A DNA stretch of 64,000 bases from contig CAIIXF020000009.1 in the NCBI GenBank assembly GCA_903813345.2, positions 928,001 through 992,000 on the forward strand. Reading direction: 5' to 3'. The position numbers and the translations under genes were made by a program. Below are positions 1 through 14,019 of the stretch, piece by piece. The notes under the pieces are model-generated. The model was not told where the DNA came from. It saw nothing but the letters and a program-made list of their open reading frames with translations, and made no database searches. How positions within the stretch are numbered: the first letter of the stretch is position 1; each line of letters starts with the position of its first letter. Source of the DNA: Owenia fusiformis (Eukaryota; Annelida; Polychaeta; Sabellida; Oweniidae).

Positions 1-287
1 TCGATCATGAAAGGGTATCGATGCTACATGTATGAGTTAAGGGGGATGCATACATATGAAACACCCTGTAAAATGTTTATAGTTTAGTTGTATAGCTTTG
101 AAATTTGTATCTAAATAATTGCTAAAGCTGCCTAAGCCAAAAACGTCCGAAAAAGATCCTTTACTAAAGTGAAGCTGCATTAACCAGATACAGAAGAATG
201 TTAAGACTACTTCTTTGCTATATAAGGAAAGTTGGTAACAGTAACAGTCTTTTAAAATTTGAATCATACACTAATATGTATTTTCAG

Positions 288-503
288 TGGCATGTCGTTC
301 ACTTGGACACGATAGTGGGTTTATGCGCTTTGACTATTTTCCCCGAAGTTCCCTACCTCCATACCTTGGTCCTGTGGTACCTCGTAGATGTAGCGACACT
401 ACAATGCGGCATATCAGGAACTGCAAAAATGGAACAACTTACACTTACACTGATATGTGCAGCAATAAATATGCTAAATATATCTCCTTAATTTGCTTCA
501 ATG
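288..503 (+). CDS. SRCR domain exon (C-terminal half)
   Basis: The acceptor is TATTTTCAG just before 288 and the donor is AATG|GTAAGT at 503/504. The 216-nt exon enters in phase 1 and leaves in phase 1. It reads ACRSLGHDSGF near its start and ends in LICFNG, the usual start and end of the second half of an SRCR domain. Five cysteines are visible (ACR, RRC, RNC, DMC, LIC). The preceding exon, which would carry the N-terminal half of this domain, lies outside the window. Confidence 0.72.
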
Positions 504-3500
504 GTAAGTTTCACCACTTCATTTGATAATTTCTCTCACCATCATCATCATTTTTCCACCAAATATGAAGAAGATCCATCTCCTAGTATTCGAGTTATCC
601 TCCAGACAGACGGGCGGACTAACGGACGGAGTGCTTCACTATATCCCTACCACACTTCATTCGTTGGGGTTATAATTTGTATCAATATGTCATCGTGATC
701 ACCAATACTGAATGAAGGCTGCAACTCTAATGTAGACAACGTATTTTTCATAACTCTAACGGGCAGGGGGGGGGGTCAGATGCATTTAAAACTGAAAATG
801 AACAATTAAAGTATTTCCTCAACTTGATTGAACTGTTTCACCTCTGCACTTTCCACTTTTTATAGCATAAACTGGATTTTAAAAAGTAATCTTCTTTTAG
901 ATAGTATAGATCTCTCTGTGGCTATGGCTATGAAAATTGACAAGAAATTGAACCCCCTCAATTTGCTTAGACGAAAGATAGGTGGAAAACACCTAGAACT
1001 TTAATGTTTAAATCCTTTATTCTCCCTCTGTTTGACTACTGTGATATACTTCAAGGGTGTGTGAATGCCACTAAATTAGCATTACTTGACAGATTATTCT
1101 ATAAAGCTGCTTGTATTTGTTCAGGTGTTTTACCAGGTACCCCATCTCTTAAACTGTTAAAAAAACTTATACTGGCCAAGTTTATCTGACCGAAGATAGA
1201 TACAAAGAAACGTCCTTATGTATAGAGTTAAAGGGGCAACAAGGACTGTAGAGAGAAAATTCTGAGCTATCAGGTCAAAACACCTTCTTTGACATACCTA
1301 TTTTCTTAAAATGTATGGATAAACTATCAGTTTCAGCCTTAAGGAGTGTAAATTCAGTTCAAAGCTTCTATAAAGGGAGTCCCACTTATAGATTTTTAAG
1401 ATCCACCACGTTTCAAGGGAATATCAGCTGAAATAAAGTTCATCCAGGGGGTTTCTTTGTAGATAATGAAAATATATGTAATATCCAAAGTTAAATATAT
1501 TTCGACACTGGTCGATGATCGTTGAATGCCCCCCCCCCTCCCCTGTACTAATTGTTGCACCTTTAATAAAATTATATTGCCTGATTATGTATCCGACATC
1601 TTCCTTCCATTTAAAATAACCATAACAGAGCAAATCGATAAAGATTTGACTACAGTATTCCAATTAATATTGAACATGTATTTTTACTGCAATGACTGAT
1701 TGGAACTCATTGTCACCTAAAGTTAGGAATAATCTAAACATTTTTAAATCAGAACTTAAAAGGGTCTAATAAATACAAAAATAACATCTTGGGCTAATCG
1801 GAAATCAAGTGTTCAATAAAGTAAGATGTGACTTCAAATCTCATTTACATTCACATAATTTCACTAATGTGGATTCTCCCATGTGTCAATGTGGTTTTAA
1901 AAATGAGACAACCCTGCATGTTGTTTTTGGCCGTATACTAAGATCTAAATTTTTACTGAGTTTAAAGATGAATTAAGGAGCATAAGAAATTTCAACTACC
2001 AAGTTTATAGGTCTCAACAAGATAAACTTACTCTTTTTGTAAATGGGGATCAAATCTTACCAGACAGAGTCAATTTATGTATTTTCAAGCTAAGGGCACA
2101 TTTTTTGAAAGATGTGTAAATGTCTAGTCACCCATTCCACAACAGTTATATTCTCTTAAAGTCTATGATCAATTCATATGTACATTAAAGGAGTGGTATC
2201 GATATGGAGAACTGAATTAAACAATGTTTTTCTCTTAAACCAATCATTGAAAACATTCTGTAAAAAACACGGTATTTTATGTAATGTTGACTGATTGACA
2301 ACAATTTAATGCGAAAATTATTTAGAAATATTTTATATAACTGTTTGTATTAACATTTTTTTGTTTTTTTAGTGCAATTGTTTTTGCTCCTTTCTACCAA
2401 TTCTTGTGAATGAAATAAAATGTCTTTCCGAACTGTTGGAACAAAATAGCATAAACAACATGTTTTTAAACCTCTCAATATTATATGGACTATGGACTTG
2501 GAGACTGGATTTTATCTATCCCACATCATTTGAGACTGAATGCTCTATATTGTATGAGTACTTGTATCCACAACTATTTTTGAGGTTATGAGTGATCAAT
2601 CAATTTCTAATTTTTCTTCAACATGTATTGTAATGACTTCAGTATGAATGAAATGTCCAGTGGTCTTCTGGTCTTGGATTGTGTGATTGGTTCTTGAATG
2701 GTGGGGAAAGGGGGAATTAGACATTGTTTCTTTTCACGTTAGATCATGGTTCTGGGCTATATGGGCTTTGTTTTTCTTGACTGGTATGTACGAGGGTTGT
2801 CCCAGAAGTAATGCACTATATGATCTAACTTTATCAATTATTTATGTTTTTCCATGAAATTTTCAGTAAATGTTCCTTAGAGACATTTTGATTATTCTGA
2901 AAAATTTCATGTTGACTGATAAAACTATATTGATGCTATAATAAAATCAAGTTGGTGAGTTTGGGTAGGGCGGGGCAGGTTATACAGTCACGTCAAAAGG
3001 AATAAAAAATTGAAAATTTGAAATAATTAATCAACAAATACCATTTTGTGTAGCTATAAGAAGTATGCTCAAAAATACATTTTTGAGATACTAAATTACT
3101 ATGAGCACATCCTAGATTTAATGGATGTATATTGCACAGTGTCCCATTTCACATTTTCTCAAAATATTGCTCTTTGCATGTTATGTACTTTTGATGCCTG
3201 TCAGGTCAAACACTCTTGGCAATTTCTTCCACTGTGACTTGTGGAGTTTTTGCCTCCCATGTTTGGAGTCGTCATCCAGGGTCAAATAGTCTCTTTTAAA
3301 TCTATTCTGCCACCCCATAATTGTAGTTCTATCTGGTATATACTCCTTATATACTTTCTTCATGGTAGCATTGTTTTGCTTGGCTGTGAGTCCAAGTGAA
3401 GTATGAAATACGGCCACCAAACGCAAGGCCTTCTGTTGTCAGATAAGAATTGCAGCCATTTTTGCAAATTATTGACTGTGACTGTATTTGAATTTGTGAC

Positions 3501-6500
3501 TATTGAAATGTGGTATTATGATATCACAGTGCTAAATATCATTATTTGTACTTGGTTAACATCATGTTGAATAAATTTAACAATTTCCCAAACATTTTGA
3601 CCATTTAAAGGAAAGAAATATTAATAAAATAACACTTTAGATCTTTTCATAATTCGAAAAATTGGTGCCTGCCCCGCCCACCCCTACCCCCATGTTGTTA
3701 TAGCAACCCTATTGAGACTTAATATAATGTTTGATGCTGAAACTTCAGGATATAATAGATAAAACTTCAATTGTTATATATATAAAATTTCAGCTGAATT
3801 GAAGAATATTAAAGAAAGTTAGAGCATATAGTGCATTACTTCTGGGACAACCTCGTACTTAGAGTTTGCTTTTTCTTGCTAAGTTCCATTACAACTTTTG
3901 GCCCCTTCCCTTTGGCACTAATGCTTATATATTTATAGATATACAGGGTGTTAACCCAAAGAAATCGCTATATTTCGAAAAATACTTGTTCAATTATGTT
4001 AATTTTTTCAAGAAAGAAAGAAGAGATTGTGTATGTATAGCTATGTAGATGGTTAGTTGTGAAACAGGATGCCCTGGACACCTACTCAAAAGACAGTTGT
4101 ACTAGGAAAATATGAAAAACACAGTCAGGGCTGACTGCAACCCCAAAAAACTCAATAACTTCCTAACCATAGTGTTTTGACTCTTTAAATTTGGCACAAA
4201 TCATCTTCATTTACTGTAAGATATATGTGTAAAGTGATATCAAAATTACATTAGGGACTTTACAGTCATGGTTGAAATACTTTCAAATCGCAGTCAAACA
4301 CCCTGGTCCAGGCAGACTTAAGAAGGCATTTTGACCATGACTGTAAAGTCCCTGGAGTGATTTTGATGAAAATCCACAAATTCACCTCACATTGAATGAG
4401 GATAATTTTTGTAAAATCTGAAGTGTCAAAACACTATGGTTAGAAATTTATTTGGTTTATTGCTGTGACAGTCACCTCTGACTGCGTTTTTCATATTTTC
4501 CTTGTACAACTGTCTTTTGAGCAGATATCATGTTTTACAATTTACTAAAAATAGGAGCTATACATACACAGTCTCTTCTTTCTTTTCCTTAAAAAATGAA
4601 CATATTTGAGTTAGTAATTTCCAAGATATAGTGATTTTCCATTCGCGTTTTTCGTATTTTCCTAGTACAATTGTCTTTTAAGCAGGTGGCCAAGACATCC
4701 TGTTTTACAACTAACTAACAACAGGAGCTATACATACACATAAATATGGACACAATTGGATATAGATATAACGATTTCTTTGGGTTGCGTTTTTTTGAGC
4801 ACCCTGTACAAAGGAATTTTGGGTTGATTTTAAAAAAGTATTAAAAAAACTAGAACAAAATCCCCCCAAAATATATAAAAACAAGATAAACCTTTTATTT
4901 CATCAAAAATATACTTTTTTAAAATCAATCAAAATTTCCTTTGTACAATTACAATATTGAGAGACCTAAACATGTTGTGTTTATGTTGTTTTGTTCCAAT
5001 GAGGTTCGAAAAGATGTTTCATTTCACTCTGGAAACATGATACCAAGAACAAAACAAGTGTTTGATGTATTTTCTAAAAACAATATAGATGAAAGTATAT
5101 ATATATTTTTCAAATTATATTGTTACCATTCAAAAGATGACCATTAATTTGACGATGTGTTAAATTTTTAGATTCTGTTATGACTGTTTAAGAGAAACGT
5201 GTGTTCAAAAAGTTCTCCATATCGATACCACTCCTTTGTATTAAACGTTGCTATAATATGTCGGTAAGACAAACGTATTGAGTACACTTTTACTCCTATG
5301 GAATTTATTTTGTATCAAAATTGGACATTACATGATCCATGTGACAAGTCAAACCAATTGATGCGACATTCGAACTACACGATTCGAATATCGCATCATA
5401 ATATACGAAATACGCATCATCATATGCGAAACTCGCATCATGTAATGCGATTTTTAAATTATGTTGTACATAAACAGTTAATTTTCTTACATAACTTATA
5501 TTCATTCACACACGCACTTGTTCTATCAAGTGTCACAAAAAGAGTTACACTTGATTTGAATCACTTTGCAAAATTCCAAAGCAATCTTGAAATGTCACAC
5601 GAATTGTGTTATAAGTAGTATAGAATACTGAACAAACTACACACGGATCAACGTAAATTCGAACGAACGTGTCAATTTTACACAGGCATTGAGTTCAAAC
5701 TCGCATAGCATGGTCACGGTGTTATAGCATGACGGTAACGACAAGGCGATTTGCAAAATTTTGCAGTTTTATAACAAAAAATGGCGGATGGGAAAGGCAG
5801 CATGACCCCTTCCTCGCCTGTAGGCAAGATTCAAAGATAAGATTTATTTTCAAACTAGTTCCATTCGGTGACGTATATATGGATGGTTATAATGACTGTG
5901 TCAAATCTGCCAGGTGGTCTACAAGAAGCAGAATATAAGCTGTAAACCTACCGACTAAGATATCCAAGTTCATAATGTTTAGTCATATTCTCGTTTTCTC
6001 TCAGTACATGTGCCTCAGAGCAACTCAAAATATTAACTGTAAGTAAACTGTTCATAAACAAGCCATACAATGACAAATCAAGAACAGGAACGTGGTGTAT
6101 ATTGTAAAAAATAAGGTTTCAAACGCAATGTCGTTAGACGACTACGTATGGATTCTATAGACGGTAACATATTGTATTAGTTGTACAATTAGATATTTAG
6201 CTGACGGTTACGTACATGTACACCTGTCAAGTCAAGGTTGCTAGATCTGATAGCCACTTTCCATGTTATTGTTATAATGGGTAAGAATGGAATATTGAAT
6301 TTCCTATATTTGTTTTAAGGGCTCGCTCGCACCTTCTTGTTTGAGCATATATAAGGCAAGGAAAAAAACTGTGGCTTGCTTTATTTATGAAACCAATTAA
6401 AGTGAAAATGATAGCAATGAAAGGGCAAAAGAAGATTGAGCATCAAGTACTGGTGAAGATGACAAAATCAATAACAATGAATCGGGGTTTCATATTTGAA

Positions 6501-9500
6501 TGAGGTTTGCGTAACCGTCCATCAATTTTTTACGTTACCGCAAATTGAAAATGCATTATTATGGCTTGAGTAGAACATATTAGGTGGTTTCCAATGATCA
6601 ATTGGCTTTGTATGATCGTATGTTGGTTGCATCTATATGTGAATCTTGCCTACAGGCGACGAAGAGGACATGCTGTCTCTCCCATCCACCATTTTTTGTT
6701 ATCGTTACCGCAAAATTTTGCAAATCGCCTTGACGTAACCGTCATGCTATAACACCGTCATATTAGGTGATTTCCAATGATCAATTGGCTTTGTATGATC
6801 GTATGTAGGTTGCATTTATATACCCCAAGGTTGTTAAACAATGTAGACCATGCCCCAACGACAAAAATAAAAAAATTACTAAATTTTTGTAGTTTTGAAT
6901 TTCAAACTCGACAGTTTTTCGCTTATTTCATGATTGTTATCCCCGGGCATCAGTTTGCAAAGACTATGTTCAAAATATACCTTACTGAATGCATCACTGA
7001 ATGCGACGCTTACATAAATCGTTCATCCTTTCATTGATACATAGTTGTAGAAAATAATGCACCAACCTTAGTTTTCTGTTCCATCGCGGCCATTTTATTG
7101 GATACATCAGTGAGCATAGTCGTCCAAACTAGTTTTCAGAGGTGGCGTAACCGTCATGCTATAACAGGGTGATGGTTCTCGTTCGCATATGCTGTCACAA
7201 AAATTGCACCTCACCTCAGGGTGCGAGTCGAGTGACATTTACATCCTGGTTTCTACGATACGACGCCCTCCATAGGAAGTCAAAAGTCACACGAGATTTC
7301 AAAAAGCCGCAAACAATATCTCGAACATCTCTAGAAAACAATTTATGTTACATCAAGGTATGTCATCTTCACATCATGGTTTGTGAACAGAAAGATGTTT
7401 GTGCGAGCCGTATAAGCATTTGTTCGACCCGTGTACTCTGTTCTATGTCAGTTTTAAACAATGCATTCACAAATACGCATTCTACTAACAAAGTGTGTGC
7501 AAATCCTAACAAACCGTGTATGAAATCAAACGGATTGTGTATGTATTTTGCTAGTCGCTATTCAATGTGCAAGAGATATCACATAAATATAAGATGTCCA
7601 ATTTTGATACAATCTTAACACCATATACTCCATCGATGCGTTGCGGATTTTGATACGGGTAGCTAAAATGTTCTGCGAAACATGTACACTGTGATTATTG
7701 CGATACCATTCCATACAGTGTAAAATGATCATGAATTGAACACACCATTTAAAAAACTCGATATATATATCAAACAATAAACAAATTCATTCGCCAAAGG
7801 AGTGGTATCGATATGGAGAACTGAATTCAACAATGTTTTTCTCTTAAACAAATCATTGGAAACTTCCTGTAAAAAACACGGTATTTTATGTAATTATATA
7901 AGCACAAGTGCCAGAGGGAAAGGACAAAAAGTTGTAATGGAACTTAGTAAGAAAAAGCAAACTCTTAAGTATATACCAGTCAAGAAAAACAGACCCAATA
8001 TAGCCCAAAACAATGATCTAATGTGAAAAGAAACAATGTCTAATACCCCCTTTCCCCCACCATTCAAGAACCAATATCACAATCCAAGACCAGAAGATCA
8101 AGGGACATTTCATTCAAATTGAAGTCATTACAATACATGTTGAAGAAAAAAATTAGAAATTGAGAGCTAATACTCATAACCTCAAAAATAGTTGTAGATA
8201 CAAGTACTCATACAAGATAGAGCATTCAGTCTCAAATGATGTGGGATAGATTACATAATAATGTTGACTGATTGACAACAATTAAATGCGAAAATTATTT
8301 AGAAATATTTTATATGACTGTTTTTGTTAACATTTTTTGTTTTTTTTAGTGCAATTGTTTTTGCTCCTTTCTACCAATTCTTGAGAATGAAATAAAATGT
8401 CTTTCCGAACCTTGTTGGAACAAAATAGCATATACAACATGTTTTTAGACCTCTCAATATTATGGTTATACAAAGGAATTTTTGGTTGATTTTAAAATAG
8501 TATTCAAAAAATTAAAACAAAGTCCCCCTAAAATAGATAAAAATCAAGATAAACCCTTTACTGAATTCATTAACAAGATACTTTTTTAAATTCAACCCAA
8601 ATTTCCTTTGTACAATTACAATATTGAGAAACCTAAACATGTTGTGTTTATGCCGTTTTGTTCCACTGAATGAGGTTTGGAAAAATGTTTCATTTCACTC
8701 TGGAAACATGATACCAAGAACAAAACAAGTGTTTGATGTGTTTTCTAAAACAATATAGATGAAAGTACATATACAGGGTGTCAAATGGTGTTGTGCCCCG
8801 GCATAAACTAGGAAAGATACACACACATACCATATACCATTGGAAAGAGCATTTAATTGTTGTTAACATGTGAAAAGATGAAGATGTATGATGGAAAATA
8901 AGATATATTTTTAACTTACTTTTAAAAGTGAGTATGACCCCCTTGAGCAGCCTTAACCGCTACCAATCTAGCCGGATATGAAGCTAAAAGGGAATGGAAA
9001 AGGGCTGTGTCTTTCTCAAGAGATTTTAATACTTTTCGGATGTTCTTGAGCAGGGCATCTTTGGAATATCTGTTCTCGGCAGCTTCAGTGTCCATAAGTT
9101 TCTCTGTTTTCTCCATTAATATTGACCCCATGTGCTCTGCAGCATTCAGGTCAGGGCTGTTGCTTGGGTATTCATCAATACCAAAAAAAGTCTATGCCAG
9201 ATTCTCAAAAATCAATGAAATAGAGCACTACACTAGTGCATTTCAAATGCATGTGACACTATGTAGCAATATCCGACCTAGGTCATCTGGGGTTTATTTT
9301 ATCCAGAATTGAATGCTCTTTCCATTGACATACATAATGTGTAGGTACCTTTCTAAGTTTATGCTGTGATAGGGGGCACAACGCCATTTGATACCCTGTA
9401 TATATATTTTTCAAATTATTTTGTTACCATTCAAAAGATGACCATTGAATTGACGATGTGTTAAATTTTGAGATTTTTTATGACTGTTTTAAGAGTAACG

Positions 9501-12500
9501 TGTATTCAAAAAGTGCTCCATATCGATACCACTCCTTTAAGGCGAATTATACACAACACACTGTGCTTGTTCATATAGTGATGCCTTTAGAATTAAAACC
9601 AATATAATCGAAGGATAAAATGGAATACGTAAATGAAATGACCAACGTAGAAGAAAAGCCTCAATTTTCGTGTTTTCCGTATCTCTTCACGTATAAATTG
9701 AACTGACTACGCATAAATCTGGTAAATACGTTACGGCTACGGATCCGTTGAGCTAAAAACGTTTTGCTAAACCTCTCTAGTAAGTACAGCCGCTGTTTGT
9801 ATTTGTATTTTGATATGATTATTTGCAATAAAATAAACGGAATAAAAAATGTCAAAGGAATGCAAAGGGTAATGTTGTAAACGTTTTATGAAGAAAAATG
9901 CAAGAAAACAAAAGTTATAGCAAAATAAGCACTATTTATTGAGCGCCCTGTATAAATATAAGTTTTTATTATATCATTGAAATGTTTCTCGTTTTCTCAT
10001 TGGATAAGAACCGGTCACATGATTAAAAATATTAGGGTGTATACCACGGAGTGTAACCACGGTAGAAAGTCCCGGATGTCATGTTTTTGTTATGACGTCA
10101 CAACAATATTTGTAGTATGAGCATGGGTACTCATAGCGATTGTGCATCCGTTGCCATGTTCTTGATGTTTATAAACCAGTGATGTCACAAGTCATCTTGC
10201 ACGTTTGACTTTTGAGGATAAAAGATGGCAATATCTTGCATCTAAGAGTGGCTGTTGTTAGAGTGGTTGTTCTGATGAGCTCATGTATTGTATCTATGCA
10301 TTAAATGGTTAAAAGAAATACACTTAATTTGTAGAACATTCAAATGATATAATAAATCAAATAAAATTTGATTTATTATATCATAAAATCAAATTTATCA
10401 TAATTCAAATGATAAAATAAATCAGCCCTTCGGGCTGCGGGAAATATACTGAGGGAAAGATGAACATGTATTCACCTCAATAGAATGGAATATTTGGTAT
10501 ATATCAGTAGTATAGGCTGCAACTTTCGATCTACAACCTGCACCTGCACTGTACACCATGGTGTACCGGAAGTGGTGCACCGGAAGTGACGTCATAGATC
10601 ATGTGGTAAGATGATGCACCGGAAGTGGAAGTGATATCATAGGTCACATGGTTACTGATATAACTGGTCAAAGGTTACTGATAAGTGATATCATAGGTCA
10701 CATGGTTACTGATATAACTGGTCAAAGGTTACTGATAATTGATAAGAGAGAGATAATAAACTTATAAGACAGTGGTAAAGATAACTACCATGGTTTCTGT
10801 TATAACTGAATAAAGGTTACTGATAATTGATAAAAGAACATAGGTTTGAGTTATATGCCCAATGCATAGAAATGATGTCATAGGTCACATGGTTACTAAT
10901 ATAACTGGTCAAAGGTTACTGATAACTGATATGAGAGAGCTCAATTGATAAGATAATCAAACAAACACTGTTAAGGTAACCTGGTGACTATGTGATAAGC
11001 TATCTTGTCTACTTCATGGATGTTTCATTGTTATAGGTCAAAGGTGGATAACAAACTGATGAAACAGTAAAAAAGATAACTGCAGAACCATTTTAACCAA
11101 ACAGGTTTCAACTTGCAGAATTATGTTAACCAATCCCAGTACAGTATGTTTTAACCAATCAGGTTTCGAGATGCAGAATCATTTTAACCAATCAGGAAAC
11201 AGTATGTTTGGACTATTTTAACCAATAGGGTATAGTATATTTTCATCCATTATTTTAACCAATAGGTTTGCAGAATAATTTTCATCCAATCAGAAAGCAG
11301 CAAATTAAACAATCAGAGAAATGTTCCACCAGTAAACCAGTTAAAACATTGTGGTATTAGGCAGCAAAAGTATTTACTGAGAGATTGATACTGCTAAGGT
11401 CCGGTCAAAGGTTACTGATAATTGATAAGAGAGAAGTCTACTGATAAGATAATCAAACAAACACTGTTAAGGTAACCTGGTGACTATGTGATAAGCTATC
11501 TTGTCTAGTTCATGGAATGGTTGAGTGATTTCGGTTACGCTTGATCAATTTCTGATAATTTTTGGAGTTTAAGGCATTTTCACAAAATAGACACCCACAC
11601 ACTATACAAAATAACACGCTTTAATAGGCATCTGTTAATCTAACATGCCACTGATAAGAATATAGACCCCCACAAGATAAAAAATGTTAACATTAACAGT
11701 TTTACAGCGGAACATTTTCGAGCAATCAAAGTATATATGCAAATGAGCTGCTTAACAATTTCAATCAATCAGATCAGATAATTGCACTCTTTGACCCCGC
11801 CGCCGCCACCTCTGCCGCCACCGCCGCCCCAGTGCCACAACTATCGACAACAACAACCCCAACAACAATAAAAATGCATTTTAGTGCTATAGTAGTTTAT
11901 TAATATACATATTTTCATTTATACAAATTATTTCATAGTTCCTTGTGGATGATGGATTTACTGTCTGTGTTGACGTTTTCCAGGAGGGCCAGAATACACC
12001 GTAACATCCCTCTTTTTCTTAGGTTTTTTAAAAAGTCTATTCATCACATTTCCATTGGAGGTGTGGTCAAAGGATTCATTGTCACTCATTTGTCTGTAAA
12101 CTCTCTTGGGTGGCCTATCCCGTTCACCCATTTCTTTCTGCTGCTTGTCAATTTCTGCCTTGGCTCTCTGATAAACAGCTTCAGTGGGACTGACGTGTTG
12201 AACAATTGGTTCGCGGACTGATGACACTGGTACCCACTTTAGTTTTCCTCGTTTACCATATCCAGCATGTCCGATGACTCTGCCTTCTACTTGGGCCCGT
12301 ATAAACTTCTTCCACACTTCTGGGTTGTCCACATAAGGCACTATCTTAGGCATTGTTGCTTCTTCCTTTTCTATTAAACATCTGATGCTAATGTCCAAGG
12401 TTTCCCTTTATATACTCATCAAACATTCATTCATATAATCTAACTACATTCTTCTTCCATCTCACTAGATGTATCTGCATCTTCGAAATCACTTCCGTCA

Positions 12501-13973
12501 ACAGACTCTTCATCGTTAAACATTTCATCAGCGATATAAGAATATTTGGCCAAAGTTTTTCTGATGGCTCTTGACAGAGATATGTCTTGATCAACTAAGA
12601 ATTCAATTTCTTCTACAATTTCTCGATGTACATCGGCATCTTTGACTTCAATGAATAACCTCAGAATTTCACCATAGTCATTTAAAAACTCAGATTTTGC
12701 TTTGGGATAAAGTTTTGCTTTGAGCTTTTGAGTAATTTCCTTCTCCGGTAATCCCCTGGTAGTGTATTTTTCATACAAAGTGTCAGCTTCTTTTTGCAAT
12801 ACATCCAACACGTTCTGCTTCAGAGTAGAAAATGTATAATTTTCCTTCAAATCTTCAGCATGGGGTTTATTCTTATCAGTATCTCCATATTGGCAATATT
12901 TTTGATGTATGTCTGCATGTTTTGTGGTAATCAACACTGTGCCACAGTCTTTACAATGGGGGAGATGCAAAACGGAGGGGTTTCTTAGAGTAACATCATC
13001 CATTGGACCTGGATACGTAGCATCCATCTGAGTTGGTTGAACAATGGTATTTGATCGGAATTCCGTCATATCTTGCCTTTGATGAGCAGTGGACCTTCCT
13101 GCCGTGTTATAAAAATGTTGAAATGATGTATATGGATCACTTTCTGCAACTTGCTGCAATGCATTAGGCTTAAGCCTCGAACCATCTTCAGTTTCTTGCT
13201 TCAGATCCACCACTAAGTAACCAAATGGATTTTCCGTAGCTTGTCTGTAAATGTCGAGTAAAGTATGTGTCTTTCCAGGATACATTTGAGATGCCAAAAC
13301 ACTTATCTGTCTTTGACCCTCGGGTTCTTGAATAGAACCAAGTAATGGCTGTTTAAGCTCATTGTTCTGCTTTCTCCATTGGGTGGGAAAATATTTTGTT
13401 GTAGCGTGATAATGGATATATTTTTGTGATGAGAACCCGCTGTGTATAGCAATGTAACTGCCTTGCTTAGGTCCGCCATTAGGTCATCTATCACAACCAA
13501 ATTGGTCACATTCTCATCGAAGTAATCGGGGTTCATCAAGTCATCGCAAAGACCCATTACAAACTCGATATGAGGCTGTTTTCTCTTTATTTCTGCATAC
13601 AAAGGCTGCCATTGTTTGAAGAACCATACTATCCTTTGTGGCTGTGGTTTGATAAATTGTTCAGCTCTATCAATAAGGTCGACAACATAGGTCGTTTTTC
13701 CACATCCAGTCGGACCTGCAACAATTTTAGTAAAGGGATGCCTGAACTGTATAGGTGAGTTGAGATCGAAGTTAGTCTCATCTTTTTTGTGAATGTTTCT
13801 CATATGTCTCAGAAGAATATCCTTCCTGGCAAATGTGCCATAACACACGGAGCAAATATAATCCATGTTGCCACGTAGATGATGTTGCGCTGAATGAATG
13901 AATCAAGCCTGCTTTTCACTTATATGGTTTTAATACATCCCTCTGTTGAATAAAATATGATAAAGGCACAAAA

Positions 13974-14019
<46 letters not shown>

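Larger units (their letters stand above)
2187..5237. mobile_element. TIR element, AAAGGAGTGG family, copy 1 (with two nested insertions)
   Basis: AAAGGAGTGGTATCGATATG at 2,187 is repeated as its inverse at 5,237. Inside, the left arm (to about 2,490) and right arm (from about 4,940) are imperfect inverted copies, including the stretch around TTGGAACAAAA and ACCTCTCAATATT. A second copy of the same family lies at 7,796-9,538. No target duplication was found. Two Tc1/mariner-type units are nested inside, at 2,791-3,855 and 3,944-4,806. No transposase of its own is visible, so it is probably a non-autonomous DNA transposon. Confidence 0.65.
7796..9538. mobile_element. TIR element, AAAGGAGTGG family, copy 2
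   Basis: Same ends as the 2,187-5,237 element (AAAGGAGTGGTATCGATATG at 7,796; inverse ending at 9,538). The subterminal sequences also match, for example GACTGATTGACAACAATT at 8,265 compared with 2,288. Relative to copy 1 an inner segment (about 7,900-8,260) is inverted. A Tc1/mariner-type unit is nested at 8,774-9,398. No target duplication is apparent. Confidence 0.65.

Noticed and set aside
5298-5618. 106-codon frame with His/Asn-rich repeats
   Set aside because: It arises from short CGCATCAT-type repeats.
11085-11330. CCAAT-box cluster as a host promoter
   Set aside because: It lies inside the Polinton-like terminal repeat with no nearby host transcription unit in either direction.
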